Shown here: positions 25,222-35,416 of the stretch, piece after piece
Layout of the letters: the number at the start of each line of letters is the position of its first letter
Numbering within the stretch: position 1 is the stretch's first letter
Assembly (NCBI GenBank): GCA_014376435.1
Contig: JACMRL010000003.1
Span: 1 to 64,000 of the forward strand
Origin: Bdellovibrio sp.
GTDB lineage: Bacteria > Bdellovibrionota > Bdellovibrionia > Bdellovibrionales > Bdellovibrionaceae
Reading direction: 5' to 3'
DNA length: 64,000 bases
Program-made: the position numbers and the translations under genes
Notes under the pieces: model-generated
Databases searched by the model: none
Told to the model about the DNA's origin: nothing
The model's input: only the letters and a program-made list of their open reading frames with translations

Positions 25222-27165
25222 TTATCTTTTTCCCTGAATAACGGGAATTATAATGATAAATTCTGTTCCGACACCTTTTTCGGAACGAACTTGAATTTCG
25301 CCGCCGTGGTTTTGAATAATTCCGTACGAGATACTTAAGCCTAAACCTGTGCCTTGCCCGACCCCTTTAGTGGTAAAAAATGGTTCAAAAATTTTTTCTA
25401 AAACTGCCGCATCCATTCCCATTCCACTATCTTGAATTGAAACCTGCACTCGACCCGGCTGGCTCGAAGATGCCTTGATCGGTAATGTCGAAATCCAAAT
25501 TTGGCCGGATCCCTGGATCGCCTGAACCGCGTTTGAAAGAATATTCATGAAAACTTGGTTAATTTGCGAGGCATAGCATAAGACTTTAGGAACCGGCTCA
25601 TACTGACGGTGAACTTGAATACGATTTGTAATTTCGCCCTTTAATAAATTCAGGGTGGTATCAAGTGCATCGCGTAAATCAATTTCTTTTAATTGGGCTT
25701 CTTCTAATCTTGAAAAGTTACGTAGTCCTAAAACAATATCGCGAGTACGCTGGGCTCCGTCTTGGCATGACTTGATTAATTGCGGTAAATCTTTTTTAAT
25801 AAACTCATAATCAACTTGGCCTTTAATTTCTTGTAACTTTTCTGGATTTTTTTCAACTGTGTCAATAATTTGAAATAGTTTTTGCGAGTAATCTTTTAAA
25901 TGACTGGTGTTGCTGTAAATAAAACCGATCGGATTATTTAATTCGTGCGCTACGCCCGCTACAAGTTGACCTAAACTAGTCATCTTAGCCGAATGCACTA
26001 ATTTTGTTTGCGCCTCTTTTAAATCGTTGTTGGCCATTTCTAATTCTTTGATTTTCTTTTTTAAATCATTTCTAGCCTGAAAAATTTTTAGACTCATCTC
26101 ATTAAAAGCCGAAGTCAGTACGCCAATTTCAGTTTTATTTTTAACGGGCAACTGCACTAAACTTTCGGTTTTATCAAATGATCTTAAACCGCCAATAAGT
26201 TCGTTGATTGGCCGTAAAAGCCAGTTTGCACTAATTAATACAGTGACTAATAAAAACAGAACGACCACGCTAATAACTGATAAAAACGCGATATTTACAT
26301 TTTTAAGTACCGACTGCGAATCTTTTTTAGTAACACCCAGGGCAATGTAGAAATGCGATTTATCCCAAGTAATTGGGTAAAGAATAAATCCATAAGGCTC
26401 TGAGTCCGTAGATATTTCAAAAAATTTATCCGCATCAGCGCCACGTAAAACTTTGTCGATAAAACCTTTAGAAAGATATTTGAACTGGGGCAAAGTTGAA
26501 GCAATAATTTGGCCGGAATCCCTGACTAAAAAAGCCTCTAGCTTCAACTTTGCTTTGATGCGAGTTAAAAAATAATCTTTCAAATCAATGATTTGCTCAA
26601 CGTAGCCGATAATTTTTCCCGAAGACGAAACTACTTTTGAAAAAAGAATCAGCGATATTTTGTTTGATTCAATATAATCAACTAAGCCAAGCTCAGATTT
26701 AGTTTTTAAATGACTTAAGTACTTGTCATTTAATAAAATCTTTTCAGCATTAGGACTAAACGAGCGAACATTATTTTTTTCGTCTTTGAAAACAGTCGAT
26801 AACAAGTGACCTTCACGGTCGTAGAGCGATAGCGAAGATGCAACGCTAGCCTTTATCCACTCGCTAGATAAATCTTGAATTGATTTAATGTCACCCGTTG
26901 TTAAATTATACAGTAAGTGAGGATTTTTGACTAAGCTATCGCGGCTTTGCATCAAGTGCGTGTAATAATCAGAAATCATTACTTCAATTTCACGCCCATT
27001 ACCGCGTAAACGCTCTGACAATTCATTATCAATCGCTTTTTCAAATTTAAAAACTGAGTACCAAGCCACGAAGGCTAACGGTAGAACTGAAAAAATAATA
27101 AACCATACAATTAAAATTGATCTAAGTGAGCGATGTTGAGGTACGTGACGTTTTTTATCACTCAC
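25222..27165 (-). CDS. Sensor histidine kinase (NtrB-like, HAMP)
   Basis: 647 residues. TM1 near 17-40 and TM2 near 295-320 ([20 protein letters not shown]) enclose an extracytoplasmic Cache-type sensor. After a HAMP linker and coiled coil, the HisKA box is [20 protein letters not shown] with the phosphoacceptor His. The ATPase has the N box ([15 protein letters not shown]), G1 (DSGMGMD) and G2 ([12 protein letters not shown]). No response regulator adjoins it. The gene overlaps the upstream gene by eight bases, tying the kinase to that membrane protein and mreB. Confidence 0.93.
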   Translation of the reverse strand: MSDKKRHVPQHRSLRSILIVWFIIFSVLPLAFVAWYSVFKFEKAIDNELSERLRGNGREIEVMISDYYTHLMQSRDSLVKNPHLLYNLTTGDIKSIQDLSSEWIKASVASSLSLYDREGHLLSTVFKDEKNNVRSFSPNAEKILLNDKYLSHLKTKSELGLVDYIESNKISLILFSKVVSSSGKIIGYVEQIIDLKDYFLTRIKAKLKLEAFLVRDSGQIIASTLPQFKYLSKGFIDKVLRGADADKFFEISTDSEPYGFILYPITWDKSHFYIALGVTKKDSQSVLKNVNIAFLSVISVVVLFLLVTVLISANWLLRPINELIGGLRSFDKTESLVQLPVKNKTEIGVLTSAFNEMSLKIFQARNDLKKKIKELEMANNDLKEAQTKLVHSAKMTSLGQLVAGVAHELNNPIGFIYSNTSHLKDYSQKLFQIIDTVEKNPEKLQEIKGQVDYEFIKKDLPQLIKSCQDGAQRTRDIVLGLRNFSRLEEAQLKEIDLRDALDTTLNLLKGEITNRIQVHRQYEPVPKVLCYASQINQVFMNILSNAVQAIQGSGQIWISTLPIKASSSQPGRVQVSIQDSGMGMDAAVLEKIFEPFFTTKGVGQGTGLGLSISYGIIQNHGGEIQVRSEKGVGTEFIIIIPVIQGKR

Positions 27166-28495
27166 TTTGTCTAACCTCGATGATGAACCGCTTAATACCC
27201 GCAGGCACTAAACGCGGATGATTTTCAAATTCGATGCGGTATTGGCCGAACTTTGCTAAAAATTCATTAACCGAATCGACATTATCTTGCGGTAATGTGA
27301 AATGATAATATCCCATTGATTCTGTTCTTTTCCAGCCCAGCTCAACTTCCCCGGCCTTTTTTCCACCCATGCTAACAATTTTTTCTAAAACTTTTGGCGT
27401 AACTGCGTCCAAATCTGTCACCACTAAAACGCCGCGATAAAGTCCACCTTGCTTTTTAGCTTCTGTAGAAGACACGGGGGCCTGGGGTGGTTTGGTCGCC
27501 GGCTTTACTTCAGTAACTGCCGACACTGGTTTTGGGTTTTCTTTCGGAGTAATCAAGCGGTTAGCTTTTTGTTTTGCTGCGGACTGAATCGGCAATTCAT
27601 TCAGGTTCATTGATGATTTATCAGCCCCAGGCACCGTTGGCGACAGCTTCGTAACTTCTAACAAAGTGACCGCTTCGCGCTTGGCTGATTCGGACATATT
27701 TTCAATCCAGCGCGGACGAATGAAAATAATCACTAATAAAATAATAGAAATCGTTGAAACAGAAATTGGTTTTTTGTATTCGTTGATCTTTTTAAGATTT
27801 TTAAACTGTGAAGGCGTTTTTGATTCAACCACTGGTTGAATGACTGCGGGCTTGGGTATTTCGATTTCAAAACTAGCATGATCAGATACTAAATTTTTTA
27901 TTTGTTGAATAATAATTTGATAAACATGCTCAGAAGATTGCAGAACTGGAAATTTTTTTAATCCAATCTTAACTTTTTCGATGTCGTCTTCAGATAAATG
28001 CCCTAATGAGTAATCAATTAAATTTTCGTTCGTAAAAAGATAAGAAACTGTTTTGTCGCTATTTTTTTTAAATTGAAATTCATAATTGGCCTTAACCTCA
28101 GGCGCCTGCTGCACAACTTTTTTAAATGTTTGGTGAAACAAAAAACGTGTTTTATCGGCGGTTATCTTAAACGCTTTAGCAATCTCTTCAAATTTCATAT
28201 CGAATATCAAAATCCCAATAAAAATTAACTGCTGAATTTTTTGTGTTTTTTTATAAATCAAACGCCATTCTGTAATTGTTTTATTTTCAAAAACATGAAA
28301 AGCCAAAGTTGAATTGACCGCCGGAATTTTTTCGCAGATCTGCGCGATTTTTTGTAAAAGGTGACCAACATCATTTGTACGAATAGCTTTTTCAGATTGG
28401 GATACAATCGCTTGATAAACATCAAATGCTTGCGTTGAATTTGGGTATAGCAAATGAGTCGCTAGCCAAACGCGCGCTTCTACGGAAATAAACAT
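27158..28495 (-). CDS. Membrane protein with sigma-factor-like N-terminus
   Basis: 445 residues, not assigned to a named family. Residues 86-128 (IQQLIFIGILIFDMKFEEIA, then KAFKITADKTRFLFHQTFKK) look like sigma region 4 of ECF factors. Residues 159-197 (LIDYSLGHLSEDDIEKVKIG) look like the helical part of anti-sigma factors, without zinc ligands. A single helix follows near 244-262, then a proline-rich linker and a C-terminal alpha/beta domain (GVLVVTDLDAVTPKVLEKIV) on the far side of the membrane. It lies 11 bases after mreB and overlaps the kinase gene. A fused sigma/anti-sigma-like regulator is my inference. Confidence 0.7.
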   Translation of the reverse strand: MFISVEARVWLATHLLYPNSTQAFDVYQAIVSQSEKAIRTNDVGHLLQKIAQICEKIPAVNSTLAFHVFENKTITEWRLIYKKTQKIQQLIFIGILIFDMKFEEIAKAFKITADKTRFLFHQTFKKVVQQAPEVKANYEFQFKKNSDKTVSYLFTNENLIDYSLGHLSEDDIEKVKIGLKKFPVLQSSEHVYQIIIQQIKNLVSDHASFEIEIPKPAVIQPVVESKTPSQFKNLKKINEYKKPISVSTISIILLVIIFIRPRWIENMSESAKREAVTLLEVTKLSPTVPGADKSSMNLNELPIQSAAKQKANRLITPKENPKPVSAVTEVKPATKPPQAPVSSTEAKKQGGLYRGVLVVTDLDAVTPKVLEKIVSMGGKKAGEVELGWKRTESMGYYHFTLPQDNVDSVNEFLAKFGQYRIEFENHPRLVPAGIKRFIIEVRQSE

Positions 28496-28506
28496 ATTAA
28501 ATTATA

Positions 28507-29556
<1,050 letters not shown>

Positions 29557-29631
29557 TCACATCCTATGAACATTGTTAGCTCAATAAAAATTCTAGAAAT
29601 TATATAAAGCTGAGTCAATGCGGATATTTAA

Positions 29632-29659
29632 CGCGAGCCGACACGTCATGCAGCTCGCG
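29632..29659 (-). terminator. Likely terminator hairpin CGCGAGC / GCTCGCG
   Basis: A perfect seven-base GC stem with a 14-base loop lies just past the stop of the 30-kb lipoprotein gene and upstream of mreB. The T-run is poor, so it is less certain than others. Confidence 0.45.
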
Positions 29660-29670
29660 GATGAAAAAAA

Positions 29671-30762
29671 CTACTGAGGAGTACAAGTCACATCGACAAA
29701 TCGGCCAGCACTGCGGGCTTTAAAAGTAGACTTTGTTTTTAAATAAGCGGTCGAATTAGCGGAATGGTCTAGTGTTAATCCACGAGCACGGTATTCAATT
29801 CGTGCATTATCTGCATTTTCACCATCACCGCTGATTTTTGCCGTTAAACCTTTTGCTAATTGAATTTCTGAGTCAATCAGACGCGAATCATACGGAGCCG
29901 TAAATTGAATGTCCTCAGTTACACCGCGTGCTTTACGTAAACTAGCCGAGCCCACGCATACAAATTGTGTGTATTTTGCATTAATAATATTTTTCTTAAA
30001 TTTCGACTTACCTTCACACGACAATGTTAATTTTGTACGTCCTGAATCATCTTGCGCTTCGATGCGAACAGGCTGTCCAGCAAAACCTGATTGGCTAAAA
30101 GAAAGTGTACTGTCTAAGCCTTTATTGCTTAAAGTAATTGTATCAGAAACTCCACGATTACCTGGAGTGTAAAGCATGCGTGTTGTTCCAAAACGACCGA
30201 TGTCGATGAAAAAATATTTATTATTAAAGCTGATTTCCATTTCTGCTTTAGCATCTACTTGAATTGGTAACTGCACAGGTACGACGATGTAACCATTATT
30301 GTACCCTGAGTAAGTACACATAATCGTTTTTTGATCTGCATTAACTGGATTGATCGGCTGAGTAGGTATACCGGGCTGAGTTGGAACGCCGGACTGACCA
30401 GGCAAAGCTACGTTTTGGCAATTCTCACGGTAAATTCGGTTCAAAGCACCGCGCACATCACATTGGTAAGATTGAGTTTGAGTCTGTAATTGAACTTGCT
30501 GACACATCGTAGGAATGTCGGCGTACCGACGTATTTCCGTATGACATAATTCCTGTCCGGTCTGAGGATTTTTTTGATAACACGCATACGTACCTTGGCC
30601 AAATTGGCAGTAAACGCTGGTGTTACCATCCGCATCGACCACACCTTGTGGACCCGGAACCGCCGCGACCGTACCATTGCCTCCGCCGCCATCGCTTTCG
30701 CTACAAGCAGAAATAAACGAAAATAATCCGATCAATAAACCTTTATATAAAGACTTCTTCAT
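29671..30762 (-). CDS. Cys-rich lipoprotein of unknown function
   Basis: 363 residues. The signal peptide MKKSLYKGLLIGLFSFISAC ends in a lipobox, followed by a glycine run (SDGGGGNGT). The first mature part is rich in Cys/Gln (YCQFGQGTYACYQKNPQTGQ, MCQQVQLQTQTQSYQC), then a Pro-Gly-Gln linker with PTQPGIPTQPINP. Two beta-rich segments follow, each with a Cys near its end (KLTLSCEGK, VDVTCTPQ), suggesting disulfide-linked repeats. No family is recognised. It is divergent from the coiled-coil membrane protein gene. Confidence 0.7.
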   Translation of the reverse strand: MKKSLYKGLLIGLFSFISACSESDGGGGNGTVAAVPGPQGVVDADGNTSVYCQFGQGTYACYQKNPQTGQELCHTEIRRYADIPTMCQQVQLQTQTQSYQCDVRGALNRIYRENCQNVALPGQSGVPTQPGIPTQPINPVNADQKTIMCTYSGYNNGYIVVPVQLPIQVDAKAEMEISFNNKYFFIDIGRFGTTRMLYTPGNRGVSDTITLSNKGLDSTLSFSQSGFAGQPVRIEAQDDSGRTKLTLSCEGKSKFKKNIINAKYTQFVCVGSASLRKARGVTEDIQFTAPYDSRLIDSEIQLAKGLTAKISGDGENADNARIEYRARGLTLDHSANSTAYLKTKSTFKARSAGRFVDVTCTPQ

Positions 30763-30932
30763 AAGTGCTCCTTAACTTCCATACGCATCAAAGCAGAATC
30801 AACGCCAAGCACAAATGCACGTGGTTCAATTTGAGACTGATTTGCTGTCGAACTTTTTTTCATGCACCACTTTTTGTTCGAACTAGACCAAACTCCAGTC
30901 TAAATCTAAATTTAAAAACCGATAAACAGAGG

Positions 30933-31541
30933 ATGGAAAGCATTTTTGGTTTATTAACTATATTATTTAATTTAACCCTGGTTGGCGGGGTTGTTATGTT
31001 TATTTTCAAAGTCTTAAAGTTTAGAAAAAAATCTGATTTCAAAAATGAAATTGATAACTTACAAGCGCAAATTTCTTTGCTGCGTATTTCATTGAAAGCC
31101 AAAGTTAAGAAAAAATCTTTTACATTTCGCAGTCAGTTTCCAAAGCCCCTAATCACCGGAGATTTGATCGATACAGCCCTCAATGAGCTTATCGAAAATA
31201 AATTAGAAACCGGTAAAGAGTTGCAGGCCTACTTTGACTTATCACGCAGAATAAATTCATTTTTAGTGGTTAATATCCAAGGCTATTCGCCCATTGAAGA
31301 TTTTATGAGTAACGATTTTAAAAATGAAATCTCGATTATTCGCCTGATCAAAGACATCAGCAGCCTTAGTGCACGCTTAAACAAGCGCAGCGATAGTTAT
31401 AATTTAACTAATCAGAGCGCTAAGCTTGCCACGGTTGATAATCTTATTTTTACTTCGATGATCGAGGTCAATCGCATTTTTAACGATACTCCTGAGGTTC
31501 ACGAAGAGACCCCGCCAGTGGCAAAAAAACCAGCCGCTTAG
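30933..31541 (+). CDS. Hypothetical membrane-anchored protein
   Basis: The ATG at 30933 gives MESIFGLLTILFNLTLVGGV, one N-terminal helix, then a coiled-coil-prone stretch (NEIDNLQAQISLLRISLKAK) and a helical body with the LxAYFDLSRRINSFLVVNI pattern, about 202 residues in all. Upstream in-frame codons (from 30765) are Cys/His-rich and implausible. AGAGG directly abuts this ATG, too close for normal use; the next ATG (30996) has GGCGGGG at good spacing but would lose the helix. No family is recognised. It overlaps the convergent DUF2147 gene by four bases. Confidence 0.6.
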   Translation: MESIFGLLTILFNLTLVGGVVMFIFKVLKFRKKSDFKNEIDNLQAQISLLRISLKAKVKKKSFTFRSQFPKPLITGDLIDTALNELIENKLETGKELQAYFDLSRRINSFLVVNIQGYSPIEDFMSNDFKNEISIIRLIKDISSLSARLNKRSDSYNLTNQSAKLATVDNLIFTSMIEVNRIFNDTPEVHEETPPVAKKPAA

Positions 31542-31960
31542 TATTGTCTTTTCCATTCTTCAGTACGACCGAATAAAGGAATTCCCACGTAACCGCGCAA
31601 CTTTAATTTATCTTTGCCGTCTAACTTGATATTTGCTTTGTACGTCTTGCCTGATTTTGCATCGTAGATCGTACCACCGCTCCACTCATCTTTGTCTTTT
31701 TTAAAATCTTTAAGAAAAATCATTCCCATAATTTCTCTGGTTTTTAATGCTTCGTCAGGATTTTTGTCGTCTTTTGAAGTTTTTCCCTGATCGTTGGTTG
31801 GTGTTTTTAACCAAACAATTTTTCCTTCCAGTTTTTCCGCAACTGCGTAAATCTCAACCTTTGCATCGTCACTGGCAACTATCCAAGTTCCGATTGGTAA
31901 AAATTCTTCGGCGACAACTATCGGCGAACAAAACAACAATGCTAGAAATATTTTTTTCAT
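31538..31960 (-). CDS. DUF2147-family secreted protein
   Basis: 140 residues. The signal peptide MKKIFLALLFCSPIVVA leads to a compact beta-barrel domain typical of DUF2147: GTWIVASDDAKVEIYAVAEK, IMGMIFLKDFKKDKDEWSGG, TIYDAKSGKTYKANIKLDGK and LKLRGYVGIPLFGRTEEWKR. In related proteins this calycin-like fold is secreted and sits in the periplasm; the function is unknown. It is nine bases after the preceding secreted-protein gene and probably cotranscribed. Confidence 0.88.
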   Translation of the reverse strand: MKKIFLALLFCSPIVVAEEFLPIGTWIVASDDAKVEIYAVAEKLEGKIVWLKTPTNDQGKTSKDDKNPDEALKTREIMGMIFLKDFKKDKDEWSGGTIYDAKSGKTYKANIKLDGKDKLKLRGYVGIPLFGRTEEWKRQY

Positions 31961-31969
31961 ACTTTTCCT

Positions 31970-32578
31970 TTATTTAATCCATTTTGCTTTAAAAATGCTA
32001 CTGTACGCGGTAATTTCTTTCCACGCATCAATGACCGCCGCATCACAATCACAGCTTACTTCTTTTAAAGACTCTTTAACTAAACGAGTTTTAAATCCAC
32101 GACCACTTTTTAGCATGGCAAAGTTTTGATTTTTTATTTCACCCAAATTTTCTTCTAATTTTATAACTTTACGCTTTTTTACATCGATGATAATTCCACC
32201 CAGACGATCCAACGAGGGGCGATTGTCGATCCTCACGAACAATGCAATTCGGTCATCACCTAAATCAACGGCTGGATATTTTTCTCCATCAATTTCGCAT
32301 AATTTTGACGCGTTACCCTTATCGTCGAATTTTTTAAGCGGTAAACCCTTTATTTGCAAAGGCGTGCGTCGGTTTTCAGATACTAAAATAAATTCTCCGG
32401 CCGCATTTTCAGCGCAACCTTCTCCTAAGACTTTATATTCAAGCGAATAGTCTGATGTGTTTTTATGACATTCGATTTTAAATTCACAGACTTTATTAAC
32501 CACAACGGGTTCTTCAGCTTCTTGAGCTAATGCGCTAAAAGATAATAAAATAGAAAGACTTATTATTTTAAACTTCAT
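31970..32578 (-). CDS. Hypothetical secreted protein
   Basis: 202 residues with a signal peptide (MKFKIISLSILLSFSALA) and six cysteines, including VCEFKIECHKN near the mature start and VSCDCDA near the end, which may be disulfide-bonded in the periplasm. No family is recognised. It lies between the GNAT-glyoxalase fusion (four bases) and DUF2147 (nine bases), in one apparent operon. Confidence 0.7.
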   Translation of the reverse strand: MKFKIISLSILLSFSALAQEAEEPVVVNKVCEFKIECHKNTSDYSLEYKVLGEGCAENAAGEFILVSENRRTPLQIKGLPLKKFDDKGNASKLCEIDGEKYPAVDLGDDRIALFVRIDNRPSLDRLGGIIIDVKKRKVIKLEENLGEIKNQNFAMLKSGRGFKTRLVKESLKEVSCDCDAAVIDAWKEITAYSSIFKAKWIK

Positions 32579-32582
32579 CGCT

Positions 32583-33500
32583 TTAACCGATTAACCCAAT
32601 CACATTGCTAAATGGATCCTTAATTTGACAAATTTTTTCTGAGGTTGGTAAATCAATCGGTCCGCGATAGATCGTGGCACCAAACTGCTTGAATAAATTG
32701 ATCGTATTTTCAAACTGCGCAACTTTCCAATAACCCACACTACCGCCCGTGGCTAACGGCGATTTATCATCAGCAAAGTGCAGACATAGGCCTGAAGAGC
32801 CCAGCCTAAATTCAACATAATTTTCTAAATCGATTGTAGGCTTTTGATTAAATACTTTTTGGTACCACTGTTTTGAAGCTTGAATATCGGCGACAAATAA
32901 ATAAACAAAATCTAAACCCAGCAACGTTACAAATTCTTGTGAAGGTACTTCGCTTTTGAGTTTTGCAAAAATTAAAGTATCACGAAACCGTCCATTTTCT
33001 ATTTTTTCATCTTTTAAATAACCTTCAAGTTTATAACCAGTGCGAATGGCTACACCCGCTGACTTGTTATTATCAGCAGCACAACGGATTTCAACCCGGT
33101 GAAAATCTTTTTCAAAACAAACTTTTTCAAGTAAACGAACTGCCTCTGAAGTGTAACCTTGACGTCCGTAAGATTCGCTAATCCAATAACCTAACTCGCA
33201 ACGTGAACTACGCCAGTCGATCGAGTGAACACCTATATTGCCTACAAATTTATGCCCGGAGTTTAAATAAATACCGTAATCAAAAAGCGCTTTTTGTTTC
33301 CACGATTCCATGCGCATTAAAATATAATTTTTCGAATCTTCGGACGTTTGCGTTTTAACTGGCCAAGGCATAAATTCGCCCAAACGTTCACGGTTCTGAT
33401 CAATGGTTTTAAACATTTCGTCGACCACGGTTAGATCATGTTTTCTTAAATAAATTCTTTCGCCATTTATTTCTTCAGGAAAACCTGTAACCGTCGTCAT
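32583..33500 (-). CDS. RimL-like acetyltransferase fused to a glyoxalase-fold domain
   Basis: 305 residues. Residues 10-180 form a GNAT fold of the RimJ/RimL type (GERIYLRKHDLTVVDEMFKT, GYWISESYGRQGYTSEAVRL with the acetyl-CoA loop, RIEIRCAADNNKSAGVAIRTG-like segment). Residues about 195-305 form a VOC/glyoxalase module (FVYLFVADIQASKQWYQKVF, PTSEKICQIKDPFSNVIGLIG). Each half is near full length, and the join is continuous in frame. It could acetylate and sequester a small molecule such as an antibiotic; this is inferred. Upstream is a MarR regulator. Confidence 0.85.
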   Translation of the reverse strand: MTTVTGFPEEINGERIYLRKHDLTVVDEMFKTIDQNRERLGEFMPWPVKTQTSEDSKNYILMRMESWKQKALFDYGIYLNSGHKFVGNIGVHSIDWRSSRCELGYWISESYGRQGYTSEAVRLLEKVCFEKDFHRVEIRCAADNNKSAGVAIRTGYKLEGYLKDEKIENGRFRDTLIFAKLKSEVPSQEFVTLLGLDFVYLFVADIQASKQWYQKVFNQKPTIDLENYVEFRLGSSGLCLHFADDKSPLATGGSVGYWKVAQFENTINLFKQFGATIYRGPIDLPTSEKICQIKDPFSNVIGLIG

Positions 33501-33526
33501 TTGCCACCATCTGTCATTATATTATC

Positions 33527-34015
33527 CTACAAGTCTCTTTTATCTGGCAAAAGAAGGCTAACTAATTTTCTAAATATTTTTTGCTGTTCGGCATTTAGTG
33601 GCTTCAAGAAGTTATCTTCGACTTGCTGGCGAATTTTCTTAGCATTTTTAAGTAATTGGGCACCTTTAGCCGTTAGACCTACATTTTTAATGCGACGATC
33701 TTCTAGATCTCCGCGGCGCTCAACCAGACCTATCTTTTCAAGATGATCAATACATTTAACCATGCTGGCCTTATCGACTCCAAGTTCTGCGCCTAAATCG
33801 ATCTGACTGATCGGCCCACTTTCAACGACCTTTAGTATGCCTAAATGATGGCTTTGAATGTTCAATTTTTTAAGAGCTTCGTTGTGAAGTGCTTTGTAAC
33901 GGAGGGCTGATTTGGTTAGACAGTACCCAAAAAACTCTTTAAGTGCTGGATGTACCTTCGTTTCGTCTAGAAACAATACATTCGGTGCTGAATTCTTTAC
34001 CTTTTTCATTTTCAT
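33527..34015 (-). CDS. MarR-family transcriptional regulator
   Basis: 162 residues with a winged helix: helix region LGILKVVESGPISQIDLGAE, recognition helix LGVDKASMVKCIDHLEKIGL and wing VERRGDLEDRRIKNVGLTAKG. It is divergent from the efflux operon (34093 onward), the common layout of EmrR/MarR, and an inverted repeat sits on the efflux promoter. It likely represses efflux until a toxic ligand binds. The GNAT-glyoxalase gene follows 26 bases downstream and may be part of the same response. Confidence 0.9.
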   Translation of the reverse strand: MKMKKVKNSAPNVLFLDETKVHPALKEFFGYCLTKSALRYKALHNEALKKLNIQSHHLGILKVVESGPISQIDLGAELGVDKASMVKCIDHLEKIGLVERRGDLEDRRIKNVGLTAKGAQLLKNAKKIRQQVEDNFLKPLNAEQQKIFRKLVSLLLPDKRDL

Positions 34016-34038
34016 TTATATAGTTTATTGTAGAAATG

Positions 34039-34053
34039 GTTTGTAACGCAAAC
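34039..34053. promoter_or_regulatory. Possible MarR operator GTTTG-N5-CAAAC
   Basis: Five-base inverted arms overlap the predicted -35 box of the efflux operon. The position fits repression by the divergent MarR protein. Confidence 0.4.
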
Positions 34054-34069
34054 GATTTGTCTTTATACC
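34041..34069 (+). promoter_or_regulatory. Predicted promoter of the efflux operon
   Basis: TTGTAA (34041-34046), 17-base spacer, TATACC (34064-34069); start codon 24 bases further on. Confidence 0.45.
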
Positions 34070-34092
34070 AAATACTTTAAACAGAGGTCTCA

Positions 34093-35400
34093 ATGAAAAA
34101 ATTAGTGATTTGCTCTTCTTTGTTTTTGGCGTTTGCTTTAACTGCCCATGCTGAATCCGTTGACCTAAAGACGATTCTAAATGAAACCTCCGGTAACTCC
34201 CCGGCCGTTGCAAAATCAAAAGCTTCTTATGATGAAGCTTCATGGAAAAAAGTTGAAACCTTTCAAGGATTTTTACCTAGTCTTTCGTGGTCGGTAAATT
34301 ATCTAACGAACAAACGTTATATGCTGGTCGATGTAAATTTAGGCGGAGCACCCGTATCGATTGCGCAAGTGATTCCGACGACGGCTTATACCTTGAATGC
34401 GACTCTTCCACTATTTGATGGTTTTGCAAGTACCAATCGCTTTTTAGCGGGGAAAAAGTTAGAAAGCTCAGCTCAGCATGAGCATGAGTGGACGCAGTTT
34501 AGTGTGAAACGCCAGGCGACTTTACAATTTTATCGAACTTTAGCCGCGCAAACTTTAAAAGATGTGGCTGAGCAAAATTTAAAAACTTTAAATGATCACC
34601 TAAAAGATGCGCAGGCCCTTAAAAAAGCCGGCATTGGCACAAGCTACGATGTACTACGTGTTGAGGTTCAAGTTTCTGAGGCAAAATCTGAAACGTTAAA
34701 CGCAAACGATAATTATGAAGGCGCTAAATTAAAGTTAGCCGAAATTATCGGAAAACAAAATGAAATCCGCGATCTACAAGGAAAATTACCAATCATTGAT
34801 GATGCTGTCTTAACTATTATTGCCGCATTAAAACCCGGCCAGCGCACGGATGTTTTAGCTTTGCGTGAACGTGCTGATTCACTTCACGATTTAGATGCAG
34901 CCGCTGGCCGCTACTGGACACCAAAACTTTCAGCTTACGGACAGTATCAGTACTATAATAACATTAATGATAAATTTAACGACGATGCTGCTTATCGCGA
35001 AGCTTATCAGGTAGGTCTAAATTTAACTTGGAATCTTTTTGATGGAATGGGTTCAATCGCCCGCGCTGGCCAAGCTTCCGCGCAAGCTGCACAAGTTGAA
35101 CAAATATTAAAAATGGTTCAGATCAAAGCTAATCAAGATTTTGAATTTTGGAAAAGAAAGTTCACTTATTTTAAAACAGTTTACACTTCACGTATCGTAG
35201 AAGTTGATAAATCTTCCGAAGCAATTCGCTACGCTAAAGCAGGACGTCGGGCGGGAACGCGCACAACCACAGATTTGTTAGATGCGGAACTTGATTTATT
35301 TAGATCCCGCGCCGGGCAAATCAATGCCCAAATGGGTGCGATTGAAGCCTTAATCAATTTAGAACTAGCTAGCGGCCAGCAACTTTACCAATTCAATTAA
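34093..35400 (+). CDS. TolC-family outer-membrane efflux protein
   Basis: 435 residues. After a signal peptide (LVICSSLFLAFALTAHA) come two OEP repeats: LDGxxR-like helices (SSAQHEHEWTQFSVKRQATLQFYR, shortened here to QFYRTLAAQTLKDVAEQNL) and a second helical repeat (FWKRKFTYFKTVYTSRIVEV), plus strands such as YTLNATLPLFDGFAST and GLNLTWNLFDGMGSIARAG. It forms the outer-membrane duct of the tripartite pump encoded with the next two genes. Its ATG follows AGAGGT. Confidence 0.92.
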   Translation: MKKLVICSSLFLAFALTAHAESVDLKTILNETSGNSPAVAKSKASYDEASWKKVETFQGFLPSLSWSVNYLTNKRYMLVDVNLGGAPVSIAQVIPTTAYTLNATLPLFDGFASTNRFLAGKKLESSAQHEHEWTQFSVKRQATLQFYRTLAAQTLKDVAEQNLKTLNDHLKDAQALKKAGIGTSYDVLRVEVQVSEAKSETLNANDNYEGAKLKLAEIIGKQNEIRDLQGKLPIIDDAVLTIIAALKPGQRTDVLALRERADSLHDLDAAAGRYWTPKLSAYGQYQYYNNINDKFNDDAAYREAYQVGLNLTWNLFDGMGSIARAGQASAQAAQVEQILKMVQIKANQDFEFWKRKFTYFKTVYTSRIVEVDKSSEAIRYAKAGRRAGTRTTTDLLDAELDLFRSRAGQINAQMGAIEALINLELASGQQLYQFN

Positions 35401-35416
35401 TAAAAAGGAATACAAC

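Noticed and set aside
30765-30932. Upstream extension of the coiled-coil membrane protein
   Set aside because: The residues are Cys/His/Phe-rich without conservation, and the ATG at 30933 gives a proper membrane helix.
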